A stretch of DNA of 64,000 bases from the NCBI GenBank assembly GCA_020161265.1, contig JAIUOC010000012.1, positions 124,001-188,000 of the forward strand, read 5' to 3'. Below are positions 8,941 through 17,539 of this stretch, in pieces. Made by a program: the position numbers and the translations under genes. Every line of letters begins with the position of its first letter. The stretch's first letter is position 1. Under the pieces are notes generated by a model. It did no database searches, was not told where the DNA came from, and saw only the letters and a list, made by a program, of their open reading frames with translations. This DNA is from Chloroflexota bacterium. Its GTDB lineage: Bacteria > Chloroflexota > Chloroflexia > Chloroflexales > Herpetosiphonaceae.

Positions 8941-9516
8941 TTACTCGGCGCTTTTTTGACCAGGAGCGCGGAAGCCAGCGGCTTCGGCACTTTCCACGGT
9001 GTCGAACCACAATTCAGCCACAGTTGAATTGTAGTAGCGGCTACCAGGAACGTGGTACAACATTGAGTTTTGGTTGCCTTTGATGGCGTAGCCTTCGGGG
9101 GCGCTACCATCGGCCAATGGGCGCACGCTACCAGCAAATTCGCCAGCTTCGGCTTCGGCCTTGACTGGAGCTGCAACGGCTACTGGAGCAACTGCTGCTT
9201 TGCTGACAGCTTTCTTGGCCTTCTTGACTGGAGCTTCAACCTTGGCTGGAGCTTCGCCAATCAATTTGCCTTCAGCATCAACCACGCCCAAGTTTTTCAA
9301 CAAGCGCACTACGGTATCTGATGGTTGTGCACCAACGCTCAGCCAATAGCGAGCGCGATCTTCCTTGATAAACACAACTTTTGGTTGTGCTTGAGGATTG
9401 TAGTGGCCAATCGTTTCGATAAACTTGCCATCGCGTGGTGCATGTGAATCTGCAATAACAACACGATAAGCGGGCTTGTGCTTCATGCCCATCCGGCGCA
9501 GACGAATACGAACCAT
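8941..9516 (-). CDS. rpsP: 30S ribosomal protein S16 with long C-terminal extension
   Basis: 191 residues, about twice the usual S16 length. Residues 1-85 are canonical S16 ([32 protein letters not shown]). Residues 90-130 are an Ala/Lys/Val-rich linker. Residues 132-188 form a separate compact domain with [32 protein letters not shown] and [17 protein letters not shown] recall similar tails on some actinobacterial ribosomal proteins; its role is unknown to me. GGAGGAAA lies before the ATG. A repeat block separates it from ffh. Confidence 0.95.
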
Positions 9517-9543
9517 TCGAGTGTTTCCTCCAAAAGTGGCGAG

Positions 9544-9627
9544 TGGCTATAGGCTCAAGGCTATAGGCTATCCACTAAGCAATAATTAATTAGGTGCTAT
9601 AGCCTACGCACTGTAGCCTATAGCCTC
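9544..9627. repeat. Heptad repeat block (GGCTATA units, inverted pair)
   Basis: Degenerate 7-base units GGCTATA read rightward at 9544-9571 and their complement (TATAGCC) at 9597-9625, separated by an AT-rich spacer. The two arms could fold into a long hairpin. It lies inside the transcribed gap between ffh and rpsP. Confidence 0.8.
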
Positions 9628-9630
9628 GGT

Positions 9631-10980
9631 TTATTTGAACATGCGCATCAGGTCGCGCGGGTTTTGGCCGCCCTTGCTGAAGCGCTTCATCATCCGTTGC
9701 ATTTCGCGGAACTGCTTAACCAATGCATTGACATCTTCGATGCGTGTGCCACTACCGACTGAGATCCGGCGCTTGCGGCTGGGATCTTTGAGTAAGTCGG
9801 GGTTACGGCGCTCTTTGATCGTCATCGATTGAATAATTGCTTCGATCCGTTTCATTTCGCGATCATCAAGGGCATCATCAAGCTCTTTCATTTGGCGAAT
9901 TTGCTTGCCTAGCCCAGGAATCATGCCCAAGATTTGTTGTAATGGGCCAAGTTTACGCATTGAGTTCATTGCGCCTAGGAAATCTTCAAAGTCGAAGGTG
10001 CCTTTGCGCATCTTCTTTTGCATTTTCTTGGCTTCATCTTTATCGTAAACTTGCTCGGCTCGCTCGATCAAGGTCATCACATCGCCCATGCCCAAAATCC
10101 GTTGGGCTAGACGATCGGGGTGGAATGGTTCGATGGCATCGGTTTTTTCGCCCGTTCCAAGGAACTTAATTGGCACTCCAGTGACTTCGCGCATCGAGAG
10201 CGCCGCCCCACCACGGGCATCGCCGTCGATTTTGGTCATAATCAAGCCAGTTAATGGCACTTTGCTATGGAAAGCCTCGGCCACTTTGACTGATTCTTGA
10301 CCGATCATGGCATCGACGACCAACATAATTTCGGTTGGGCCAATGCGTTCGACGACTTGTTGTAATTCGGTCATCAAGCGTTCGTCGATTTGCAAGCGTC
10401 CGGCAGTATCGACGATCACAAAGTTGTTGCCATTGATTCGCGCTTGCCGCAAAGCGTGCTCAGCGATATCAGGCGGAGCAACCTCAGTGCCTTCGCTATA
10501 AACCGGAATATTTAATTGCTTGCCGAGCGTTTCCAACTGCTTGATCGCGGCGGGTCGGTAGATGTCGGCGGCAACCAACAATGGCGTTTTGCCTTTTTTG
10601 CGCATATATAGCGCCAACTTGGCAGCCATGGTTGTTTTACCAGCACCTTGTAACCCGACCAACATCACAATCGTCGGTTGCTCGCGGTTTTTCGATTCGT
10701 TGATCGGCACATTGGCATCACCAAGCAAGTGCACCAACTCGTCATGAACGATTTTGATCACTTGTTGACCAGGAGTCAAACTCTTGGTGACTTCTTCGCC
10801 AATCGCTTGTTCGCGCACCCGCGCCACAAAATCTTTGACGACTTTGAAGTTAACGTCTGCTTCCAACAAGGCCAAACGCACTTCGCGCAAGCCCGCATCA
10901 ACATCAGATTCAGTTAGGCGGCCTTTGCTGCCCAACCGGTTGAAAACATCGGTTAAGCGGTCGGATAGATTCTCAAACAT
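9631..10980 (-). CDS. ffh: Signal recognition particle protein Ffh
   Basis: 449 residues from the second of two adjacent ATGs, which gives a 6-base gap to GAGG and the usual N-terminus MFENLSDRLTDVF. N domain, then the G domain with GLQGAGKTT (G1), DIYRPAA (G2), VDTAGR (G3), TKIDGDARGG (G4/closing loop), and the methionine-rich M domain with GMIPGLGKQIRQM and SMTIKERRNPDLL. GTPase that with 4.5S RNA targets nascent membrane proteins. First gene of the operon with rpsP, khpA and rimM; its leader contains an attenuator-like hairpin. Confidence 0.97.
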   Translation of the reverse strand: MFENLSDRLTDVFNRLGSKGRLTESDVDAGLREVRLALLEADVNFKVVKDFVARVREQAIGEEVTKSLTPGQQVIKIVHDELVHLLGDANVPINESKNREQPTIVMLVGLQGAGKTTMAAKLALYMRKKGKTPLLVAADIYRPAAIKQLETLGKQLNIPVYSEGTEVAPPDIAEHALRQARINGNNFVIVDTAGRLQIDERLMTELQQVVERIGPTEIMLVVDAMIGQESVKVAEAFHSKVPLTGLIMTKIDGDARGGAALSMREVTGVPIKFLGTGEKTDAIEPFHPDRLAQRILGMGDVMTLIERAEQVYDKDEAKKMQKKMRKGTFDFEDFLGAMNSMRKLGPLQQILGMIPGLGKQIRQMKELDDALDDREMKRIEAIIQSMTIKERRNPDLLKDPSRKRRISVGSGTRIEDVNALVKQFREMQRMMKRFSKGGQNPRDLMRMFK

Positions 10981-11000
10981 CATACACCTCACCGCAACAG

Positions 11001-11051
11001 AAAAAACTGGCAGAAACTTGGCACGCCCTAGCGTGGAGAGTTTCCTGTCAG
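11001..11051 (-). promoter_or_regulatory. Terminator-like hairpin in the ffh leader (possible attenuator)
   Basis: Read on the minus strand, CTG.CA.GAAACT and CACGC pair with GCGTG, AGTTTC, TG and CAG: about 16 base pairs in four blocks with small internal loops, followed at once by TTTTTT. It sits between the predicted promoter (start near 11056) and the ffh ribosome binding site. No alternative anti-terminator fold was worked out. Confidence 0.6.
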
Positions 11052-11062
11052 CATTTTGTCGC

Positions 11063-11091
11063 ATTGTAGTTGATTACACACGGCCTGTCAA
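11063..11091 (-). promoter_or_regulatory. Sigma-70-type promoter for ffh operon
   Basis: TTGACA (11091-11086) and TACAAT (11068-11063) on the minus strand with a 17-base spacer, a perfect -35 and a 5/6 -10. Predicted start is near 11056, giving a leader of about 75 bases. Confidence 0.75.
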
Positions 11092-11203
11092 ACTGCCTTC
11101 TTTGGGGGTATTTTTCAACTCGCTGGCTCTAGTGTAGCACACAAAAAGCCTATTAGCGTGTATCATAGCGGCGTTTACTACGATTTGTCGCAAGGAGTTC
11201 GCG

Positions 11204-11623
11204 ATGAAAAGCGCACAACTGAGTGCTATCGGCTGGACGCTATTACGAGTCGTTGTCGGCATGGTCTTCGTGATCCATGGATGGTCGAAAGTTACAATGA
11301 TTGGCGGGGTGGCTGCCACCTTTGGCAATGAGTATCAGTTACCAATTCCGGCGGTCTTGGCGTGGTTGGTCGCGACTGTCGAATTTTTGGGTGGTTTGGC
11401 ATTAACTGTGGGAGTTTATAGCCGTTGGGCCGCGCTTTTACTGGGCTGCGTAATGTTGGGCGCAATCAAAGTTCATTGGGGCAGCTTCTTTTATTATGCC
11501 AATGGCATGGAATACGATCTGGTTTTGCTGACCGTTTGTATGGTCATTTGTTTGAACGGTGGTGGCCCTTACTCGGTTGATGAGCAGATCTTAAATAAAC
11601 CACCAGCCAAAAAACCAGCCTAA
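11204..11623 (+). CDS. DoxX family membrane protein
   Basis: 139 residues. Four hydrophobic helices and the DoxX pattern LLRVVVGMVFVIHGWSK, followed by P-ALAWLVATVEFLGGLAL. AAGGAG lies 8 bases before the ATG. DoxX proteins are four-helix integral membrane proteins associated with quinol/sulfur redox or redox stress in some species; the substrate here cannot be told. Transcribed divergently from ffh. Confidence 0.88.
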   Translation: MKSAQLSAIGWTLLRVVVGMVFVIHGWSKVTMIGGVAATFGNEYQLPIPAVLAWLVATVEFLGGLALTVGVYSRWAALLLGCVMLGAIKVHWGSFFYYANGMEYDLVLLTVCMVICLNGGGPYSVDEQILNKPPAKKPA

Positions 11624-11701
11624 ACCCTTGCATTCCAACCAGCAATCAAAGATAATAGCACATCTGAACTAGCGGTTGGCACATTGTAGGAGCGTTGAAC
11701 A

Positions 11702-12280
11702 ATGCCTGATGGTAAAACTCATGATATGTTGACGGTCTTTACGGGCATTGTGGGCATTCCGATTATTTGGCGGATTGTGCCAAATAGCGATTTATTGGGT
11801 GCGTTTGTTTGGGCCGGAAGCCATATTGTTTCGGGTATGGCCTTCTCGCCCGATTTGGATTTGGCTTCCGAACCCTATAATCGTTGGGGGCCGTTGCGCT
11901 TTATTTGGTGGCCGTATCGTGAGCTTGTGCCGCATCGGGCTGGGATTTCGCATAGCCTTGTATTTGGCCCATTATTTCGGCTTGGCTACTTTTTGGTGAT
12001 GGTCTGGCTCTCGTTTTATTTGGGTATGACCTTAATCAATAGCTTCACGCCGGTTGATACTGCCACGATTAGCGCCGCCTTTATTGCCGATCTCAAGGCC
12101 TTATGGTATAGCGATCGCCAACTCATCGTTTATGCATTAGTGGGTTTTGTCACTGGCGGAGCCGTGCATTCAATTGCCGATTGGCTGATTGAAGGCCGCG
12201 AGCCATATCATAAATCGCTGTTGATGCCTTGGCGCAAACGTCGCCGCAAGCGCCGCCGTGACGACGATTGGGGCTGGTAA
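11702..12280 (+). CDS. DUF2227-like putative metal-binding membrane protein
   Basis: 192 residues. N-terminal PDGKTHDMLT, then ASHIVSGMAFSPDLDL and PHRAGISHSLVFGPLFRLGYF, with conserved His and Asp spaced as in the DUF2227 'uncharacterised metal-binding' family, related in pattern to membrane phospholipase/LexA-binding-type hydrolases. Several hydrophobic stretches and a very basic C-terminus (RKRRRKRRRDDD). Function unknown. It ends one base from the oppositely oriented gene at 12282. Confidence 0.75.
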   Translation: MPDGKTHDMLTVFTGIVGIPIIWRIVPNSDLLGAFVWAGSHIVSGMAFSPDLDLASEPYNRWGPLRFIWWPYRELVPHRAGISHSLVFGPLFRLGYFLVMVWLSFYLGMTLINSFTPVDTATISAAFIADLKALWYSDRQLIVYALVGFVTGGAVHSIADWLIEGREPYHKSLLMPWRKRRRKRRRDDDWGW

Positions 12281-12281
12281 T

Positions 12282-13169
12282 TTAGCCCAACCATGTGCCA
12301 ACTTGGCCATCACCACGACTGCCCAGCAAGAGTTCGGGTGGAACCGGACGCTGCTGCCAAAAGCGATTCCAATTGGCAATCGCATTCATTTTATATGCCC
12401 CAATGCCTGCAAATATAATTATGGCTGGAATGATAATAAATTGACTCCAGACAATCGAAATATAGCCTAATCCAAAGGCAAAGGCATACGAAAGCCCTTG
12501 AATTGAAGCAATTGGCAATTCGCCAATCATAACCGCCATAATCACAATAAATGAGAGAATAAAGCCCAATCCGCCCATCAGAATTGTGGCAAAACGCCCA
12601 AGGGTATAGCTAGCTCGAAACCATGCATCAAGCATCGAAATTTGTTTGCCCGGCTTCGGTGGAGTTGGCAAGAGGCCAATTTTGCTACGCTCGATCGAAA
12701 AGAGCGTATTCGTGCCGCGTGGTACAACTGGAACCCAAGCCATGGTTGGCGGCGAGTCGGTCAAGGCTAGCAACAACGGCGAACCCATAATATTCAGCCC
12801 AACATTATTAACAGGTTGGGTAAAATTGTGAGGCAACACAGGCCAACCGACAAATGGCACCGCCAATAGTAATTGTTCGGGTACTTCAACGGTTTGAAAA
12901 TCTTTTTCGCGGATTGCTTTGAGTGCGCCACTGACTGGGCGACGTAATTGCGGCTGTCCTGTTGGCCCCCAGGCGATCATCCATGGGCCTAAGGTGCGAT
13001 AGCCATGAACTTTCAGCCATTGCTCCGCTGCCGCCATAACTGGCCCAACGTAGCCAGTTGGCAAGGGCGCAATTAATTCTTGGTGGGCTGGCAATACATG
13101 CAACTGCAAGGCCATCGCCTCGGGCAATTGTTGGGCTATTAACTGTTCGATAGGAAAATCATTGCTCAC
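12282..13169 (-). CDS. Hypothetical membrane protein, paralogue of its upstream neighbour
   Basis: 295 residues from a GTG with GGAGAAA upstream. A soluble N-terminal half (about 1-175) is followed by two hydrophobic helix pairs (about 200-275) and a short C-terminal tail containing WNRFWQQRPVPPELLL. The neighbour encoded just upstream has WNRFWATTPTPPLLII in the same place and a similar overall layout, so the two are tandem duplicates. The two genes overlap by 11 bases. I do not recognise the family. Confidence 0.8.
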   Translation of the reverse strand: MSNDFPIEQLIAQQLPEAMALQLHVLPAHQELIAPLPTGYVGPVMAAAEQWLKVHGYRTLGPWMIAWGPTGQPQLRRPVSGALKAIREKDFQTVEVPEQLLLAVPFVGWPVLPHNFTQPVNNVGLNIMGSPLLLALTDSPPTMAWVPVVPRGTNTLFSIERSKIGLLPTPPKPGKQISMLDAWFRASYTLGRFATILMGGLGFILSFIVIMAVMIGELPIASIQGLSYAFAFGLGYISIVWSQFIIIPAIIIFAGIGAYKMNAIANWNRFWQQRPVPPELLLGSRGDGQVGTWLG

Positions 13170-13983
13170 GCTGTTTCTCCGACTCTAGCTCAATGATCAA
13201 AAGAGGTGGTGTTGGGGTCGTTGCCCAAAAACGGTTCCATGCCTGAATTGCACTGCCACGTTGTCGCCAAATCACCACTCCCAATAGCATACTGCCAATC
13301 ATACCAAACCAGCGCAGGGCTGTGAAGATCTCAAAGCTCTTGAACAGCAGAATTTGAGGTTCGGCTCCCAGCCACCATTGAAGCATCGCCCACGGCATGC
13401 TGAGCAAGAGAATAATGATCATCGCAGCCAGTTGTAAACGCAAAAATGGCGGCCAGGTATGCTGCCATTGATCACGCCAGGTTAATCGTTGCCCAAGCTC
13501 TGGCACTGGGCGTTGCCAGCCAAGTTTGCGCACCCACCACGTATGGCGTGGCCACAAAGCCCGTGCTCCCAACGGCAAAACTGGAATATAGGCTTGCACG
13601 CGTGGCTCAACCCCAACCAATGGCAAAACTGGAATCAACGGCGCGGCTAGTGGCTCTAGCCCTTGCTCATACAGTTGATCGTAAATTCCTGCCAGGTTGT
13701 AGCGCTGTTGAGCATCAATTGCTAAACTGACTTCAGCCACCAACCGAGCTTCGATTTGATGCACCCGATATTCTGGCCCTAACTTGGGATCAAACACATG
13801 GGCGATTGGCTGATAGAGCACGCGCTGAGCATAGGAGTCCCATGTTTGCAAGGCTGGACCAAGCGCCGTGTAGCCTTGTAAACGCAACGCCTGGCGCATT
13901 TGGTCGGCTTGTTCAAGCACATGTTGTAGCTCAACCCGCCGCAAAACGCTATCGTGTTGTTCCAATAAAAACAATCGCAGCAT
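13159..13983 (-). CDS. Hypothetical membrane protein, paralogue of its downstream neighbour
   Basis: 274 residues from the ATG at 13983; a TTG three codons earlier is an alternative. N-terminal half is soluble and rich in Leu/Gln (EQADQMRQALRLQGYTALGPALQTWDS is the longest helix-like part, residues 25-50). Two hydrophobic segments at about 185-205 and 225-245, then WNRFWATTPTPPLLII. The phrase GY-TLGP-(I/L)-W occurs in both paralogues (GYRTLGPWMIAW in the partner). Probably co-expressed membrane partners; function unknown. Confidence 0.8.
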   Translation of the reverse strand: MLRLFLLEQHDSVLRRVELQHVLEQADQMRQALRLQGYTALGPALQTWDSYAQRVLYQPIAHVFDPKLGPEYRVHQIEARLVAEVSLAIDAQQRYNLAGIYDQLYEQGLEPLAAPLIPVLPLVGVEPRVQAYIPVLPLGARALWPRHTWWVRKLGWQRPVPELGQRLTWRDQWQHTWPPFLRLQLAAMIIILLLSMPWAMLQWWLGAEPQILLFKSFEIFTALRWFGMIGSMLLGVVIWRQRGSAIQAWNRFWATTPTPPLLIIELESEKQREQ

Positions 13984-14095
13984 AACGCTCAATTTCTTGG
14001 CCTAAAAGATGAATAGTTTGCTAGCTGTAGTATAGCAACGATAGGCCGACTGCTGATCAATTTACTTAAATTCAGCATATTTGTGCTAAAAATAT

Positions 14096-14124
14096 TCGAC
14101 ATTATGGCTATTTCGCGGTATAAT
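14096..14124 (+). promoter_or_regulatory. Predicted gyrA promoter
   Basis: TCGACA (14096-14101), 17-base spacer, TATAAT (14119-14124): 5/6 and 6/6 matches to the sigma-70 consensus, 51 bases before the gyrA ATG. Confidence 0.75.
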
Positions 14125-14174
14125 AGAGGAAGCTTAACTTTAGGGATTTAGCGCTTACGCAAGGGATAAAATTC

Positions 14175-16658
14175 ATGGAAATAGGGATTGTCAAGCCTGT
14201 TGCGATTGTTGACGAGATGCGTACCGCCTATCTCGATTATGCAATGAGTGTGATTGTATCGCGGGCCTTACCTGATGCTCGCGATGGTCTCAAACCTGTG
14301 CAGCGGCGGATTTTATATGCAATGTTCCGCGAAGGGCTATTGCACAACGTGCGCTATTCCAAATGCGCTGGTGTTGTCGGCGAAGTGCTCAAGAAGTATC
14401 ACCCTCACGGCGATGCTTCGGTTTATGATGCCCTCGTTCGCCTCGCCCAACCATGGAATATGCGCTATCCGCTCGTCGATGGCCAAGGGAATTTTGGCAG
14501 TGTTGACGGCGACGCAGCGGCGGCCTATCGATACACTGAAGCGCGGCTCAAAGAAATTGCCGAGGAATTGTTGCGCGATATCGACCGCGATACGGTGAAT
14601 TTCGGCCCCAACTTCGATGGCGGCTATCAAGAGCCATTGGTGTTGCCAGCCCGTTTGCCCAACTTGCTGCTCAACGGCTCAGCCGGGATTGCGGTTGGTA
14701 TGGCCACCAACATTCCGCCGCATAACCTTGGTGAGCTGTGCGATGGCATCGGCTACTTGGTTGATAATCCTGATGCGACCGTTGAAGATTTGATCAAGTT
14801 TATCCCTGGCCCCGACTTCCCAACGGGCGGCTCGATTCTGGGTACTGAAGGGATTATTAGCGCGTATTCGAGTGGCCGTGGCCGGATTTTGATTCGCGCT
14901 AAAGCCCACATCGAAGAAGCTGCTCGTGGTGCGTTCCATATCGTCGTGACCGAATTGCCCTATCAAGTTAACAAAGCCCGTTTGATCGAACGGATTGCCG
15001 AGTTAGTCAAAGATAAACGGATCGAAGGGATTCGCGATGTGCGCGATGAATCTGACCGTTCGGGGATTCGCATGGTGATTATTTTGAAGCAAGATGCTCA
15101 GCCCAAGAAAGTGCTGAATCATCTGTTCAAATACACCAGTATGCAAACCACCTTTGGCGCAAATATGTTGGCCTTGGTTGAAGATGGCAAGCAACCACGC
15201 ACGCTTTCGCTCAAAAAAGCCTTGCAAGAATATATCGAGCATCGCCAAATTGTCATTCGGCGGCGTACCGAGCATGATCTGGCCAAAGCCAAAGCCCGGG
15301 CGCATATTCTCGAAGGCTTGAAAATTGCCCTCGATCAGCTTGATGAAGTGATTGCCACGATTCGCGCTAGCCGCACCGCTGAAACTGCTCGCAGCAACTT
15401 GATGAAAAACTTCAAGCTCAGCGAATTGCAATCACAAGCGATTTTGGAAATGCAATTGCGGCGCTTGGCCGGCCTCGAACGCAAAAAAATCGAGGATGAA
15501 TATAAAGAAGTCTTGGGGACAATTGCCGACCTTGAAGATATTTTGTCCAAGCCTGAACGGGTTTTCAAAATTATCAAGGACGATGTGGCTGAACTCAAAG
15601 AAAAATATGGTGATGTTCGGCGCTCACGGATTATTGCCGATGCCACTGGCGATATCAGCACCGAAGATCTGATTCCCGACATGAATGTGTTGGTGACGGT
15701 GACTGATCGTGGCTACATCAAGAAATTGCCTGGCGATACCTATCGCGTGCAAAATCGCGGTGGGCGTGGGATTAAGGGCATGACCACCAAAGAAGATGAT
15801 GTGGTGGCACATCTCTTGATGTGTAACACCCTGAACGATCTTTTGTTCTTTACCAACCGTGGCAAAGTCTATCAACTCAAAGTTCATGAAGTTCCCGATG
15901 CGAGCCGTACCGCCAAAGGTCTGCCGCTGGTCAACCTGATCTCGCTCGAACCAGGCGAATTGGTCACATCATTGATCGCCGTGCCCGATTTCGACGATGG
16001 CGAATATTTGGTGATGACCACGGTCAAAGGCCGAATCAAGCGTACCAAGTTGAGCGAATATAGCTCAGTGCGCTCGAATGGCTTGATCGCGATTGGGCTT
16101 GATACTGGCGACGAACTGCGCTGGGTCAAAACCAGCAATGGCGACGAAGATATTTTGATGACCACCCAACATGGCCAAACCATCCGCTTCAGTCAAGCCG
16201 AAGTGCGTCCGATGGGTCGGCCAGCTAGTGGTGTAATTGGCATCAAAATGTCAGCCAAAGATCAAGTGGTCGGCATGGATTTGGTGCGGCCAGATTCACA
16301 ACTGCTCGTGATTACCTCCCACGGCATGGGTAAGCGCACCGACCTCGAAGACTATCCAGTCAAGGGTCGGGCAACCCAAGGCGTGATTACCATGCGGCTC
16401 AAGCCAGGCGATGAAATTGCCGCTGCATTGGTGTTGACTGATAGCGACATTGTGACCACAATTACCCGCAATGGGGTCGTGATGCGTACTCGTGCCGACA
16501 AGATTTCTAAGTATGGGCGAACAACTCAAGGCGTAACCGTCATCAATCTTGATAAGAAAGATTTGGTCGCAGCAGTTTCGGCTGAACCCCCAGTCGATGA
16601 CAAGAGCGACGATTCGGATGCCAATGATAGCCCCGGCACGGTAACCCTGACAGCTTAA
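14175..16658 (+). CDS. gyrA: DNA gyrase subunit A
   Basis: 827 residues. N-terminal breakage-reunion domain with [20 protein letters not shown], catalytic Tyr120 in AYRYTEARL, and the quinolone-determining region [17 protein letters not shown] (residues 77-92), followed by six C-terminal beta-pinwheel repeats and an acidic tail rich in Asp/Ser. The GyrA box appears as [10 protein letters not shown] near residue 530. Introduces negative supercoils with GyrB. The position equivalent to E. coli Ser83 is Ala81 with Ser82 next to it, as in mycobacteria. gyrB is not adjacent. Confidence 0.97.
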   Translation: MEIGIVKPVAIVDEMRTAYLDYAMSVIVSRALPDARDGLKPVQRRILYAMFREGLLHNVRYSKCAGVVGEVLKKYHPHGDASVYDALVRLAQPWNMRYPLVDGQGNFGSVDGDAAAAYRYTEARLKEIAEELLRDIDRDTVNFGPNFDGGYQEPLVLPARLPNLLLNGSAGIAVGMATNIPPHNLGELCDGIGYLVDNPDATVEDLIKFIPGPDFPTGGSILGTEGIISAYSSGRGRILIRAKAHIEEAARGAFHIVVTELPYQVNKARLIERIAELVKDKRIEGIRDVRDESDRSGIRMVIILKQDAQPKKVLNHLFKYTSMQTTFGANMLALVEDGKQPRTLSLKKALQEYIEHRQIVIRRRTEHDLAKAKARAHILEGLKIALDQLDEVIATIRASRTAETARSNLMKNFKLSELQSQAILEMQLRRLAGLERKKIEDEYKEVLGTIADLEDILSKPERVFKIIKDDVAELKEKYGDVRRSRIIADATGDISTEDLIPDMNVLVTVTDRGYIKKLPGDTYRVQNRGGRGIKGMTTKEDDVVAHLLMCNTLNDLLFFTNRGKVYQLKVHEVPDASRTAKGLPLVNLISLEPGELVTSLIAVPDFDDGEYLVMTTVKGRIKRTKLSEYSSVRSNGLIAIGLDTGDELRWVKTSNGDEDILMTTQHGQTIRFSQAEVRPMGRPASGVIGIKMSAKDQVVGMDLVRPDSQLLVITSHGMGKRTDLEDYPVKGRATQGVITMRLKPGDEIAAALVLTDSDIVTTITRNGVVMRTRADKISKYGRTTQGVTVINLDKKDLVAAVSAEPPVDDKSDDSDANDSPGTVTLTA

Positions 16659-16680
16659 GCTTTTTAAGCAAATTAATGCT

Positions 16681-16717
16681 AAAAACCCGTTGCATACCCG
16701 ATATGCAACGGGTTTTT
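16681..16717 (+). terminator. Intrinsic terminator of gyrA
   Basis: 16-base-pair perfect stem AAAAACCCGTTGCATA / TATGCAACGGGTTTTT around a 5-base loop; the right arm itself ends in T5. It starts 22 bases after the gyrA stop. Confidence 0.95.
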
Positions 16718-17006
16718 AGCGGTTAAACTAAGTTTACCTATATACCTATATCCGCTCTTTTTTAGGCAAAATTAATCTAGCTATTCATGGAAACTGTGAT
16801 ATAATCGGGGAGACATAACATAACAACAGCAATTTTCTACCTCAAAATCCCATCCAACTACCACTACCACCGTCCGCTGTCGGCTGATCTATTGACCCAG
16901 AAAGCGAAGGAACGGAAGATACACCAACAGGCCGTGGTGCCTGTAAACCGCCAAGATAGCGGGGTCTCTTTTCCGCGCAGTCAAAGAGGATTGCAAGGAG
17001 GCGAGC
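16718..17006 (+). other. Intergenic region before the winged-helix gene
   Basis: 289 bases without a supported gene. It contains TATAAT at 16800-16805 with no convincing -35, and a GC-richer tract around 16920-16975 with short inverted repeats (CCGTGGTGCC, CCGCC..GCGG). It may be a structured leader, but I recognise no known riboswitch. Confidence 0.4.
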
Positions 17007-17384
17007 ATGATCTCTTCAAGCGTGTATATGTTGCTTGAGCAAGCGATCGATACTCCCGAAAAACTGCATTGTGTCATGCTATTTGCACAACGAACAGTTA
17101 ATCAAGGCACTGCTACTCACATCGCTCGCCAGCTAGGGCGCGATATATGGAGTATTGAGCGAGCACTCAAAGAACTCAGTGAGGCAGGCATTCTTTCCAT
17201 CGCCGGTGAAGGCAAATCGTCGTGTTACGATTATCAACCGCGTTCGTATGTGGTTAATGCGTTGGAATTGTTAGTTCAAACCTACAACGACCCCATTTTG
17301 CGCAGTGAAATCTGCGATTATGTGCGCGAGTTAGCTAGCTACGCGCCGTATCGCGCCCACTTCCACACCGTTTTGGCAATCTAA
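17007..17384 (+). CDS. Small winged-helix DNA-binding protein
   Basis: 125 residues. Residues 20-75 read as a winged helix-turn-helix: VMLFAQRTVNQGTATHIAR, then LGRDIWSIERALKELSEAG as the recognition helix and ILSIAGEGKSSCYDY as the wing. The C-terminal 50 residues are helical. AGGAGGCGAGC precedes the ATG, a very strong ribosome binding site. It lies 155 bases upstream of hutH in the same direction and could regulate it (context only). Exact family not recognised. Confidence 0.75.
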   Translation: MISSSVYMLLEQAIDTPEKLHCVMLFAQRTVNQGTATHIARQLGRDIWSIERALKELSEAGILSIAGEGKSSCYDYQPRSYVVNALELLVQTYNDPILRSEICDYVRELASYAPYRAHFHTVLAI

Positions 17385-17539
17385 AACCTGCGCCTACTCA
17401 GAATCTCCCGAGAGGAGAGAGTGGCGCAAGGGCTGCAATCGTTCTAGCCCAACCATAATTAAATCCATCGCAAGCCCCACCATTTGCTGGCGGCTGGTAT
17501 ACTAGCGCCGAAAGCGAATTAAGCTAGCGAGGTAGCATT

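Noticed and set aside
11007-11051. ffh leader hairpin as the 4.5S (SRP) RNA
   Set aside because: The conserved SRP RNA tetraloop and internal-loop sequences (GGAA loop, AGCAG) are absent and it is too short.
16920-16975. Possible cyclic di-GMP riboswitch before the winged-helix gene
   Set aside because: No GEMM core landmarks could be matched; only short generic inverted repeats are seen.
16889-17077. Minus-strand 62-codon frame before the winged-helix gene
   Set aside because: It overlaps the strong ribosome binding site and start of the plus-strand gene, has no ribosome binding site of its own and encodes nothing recognisable.
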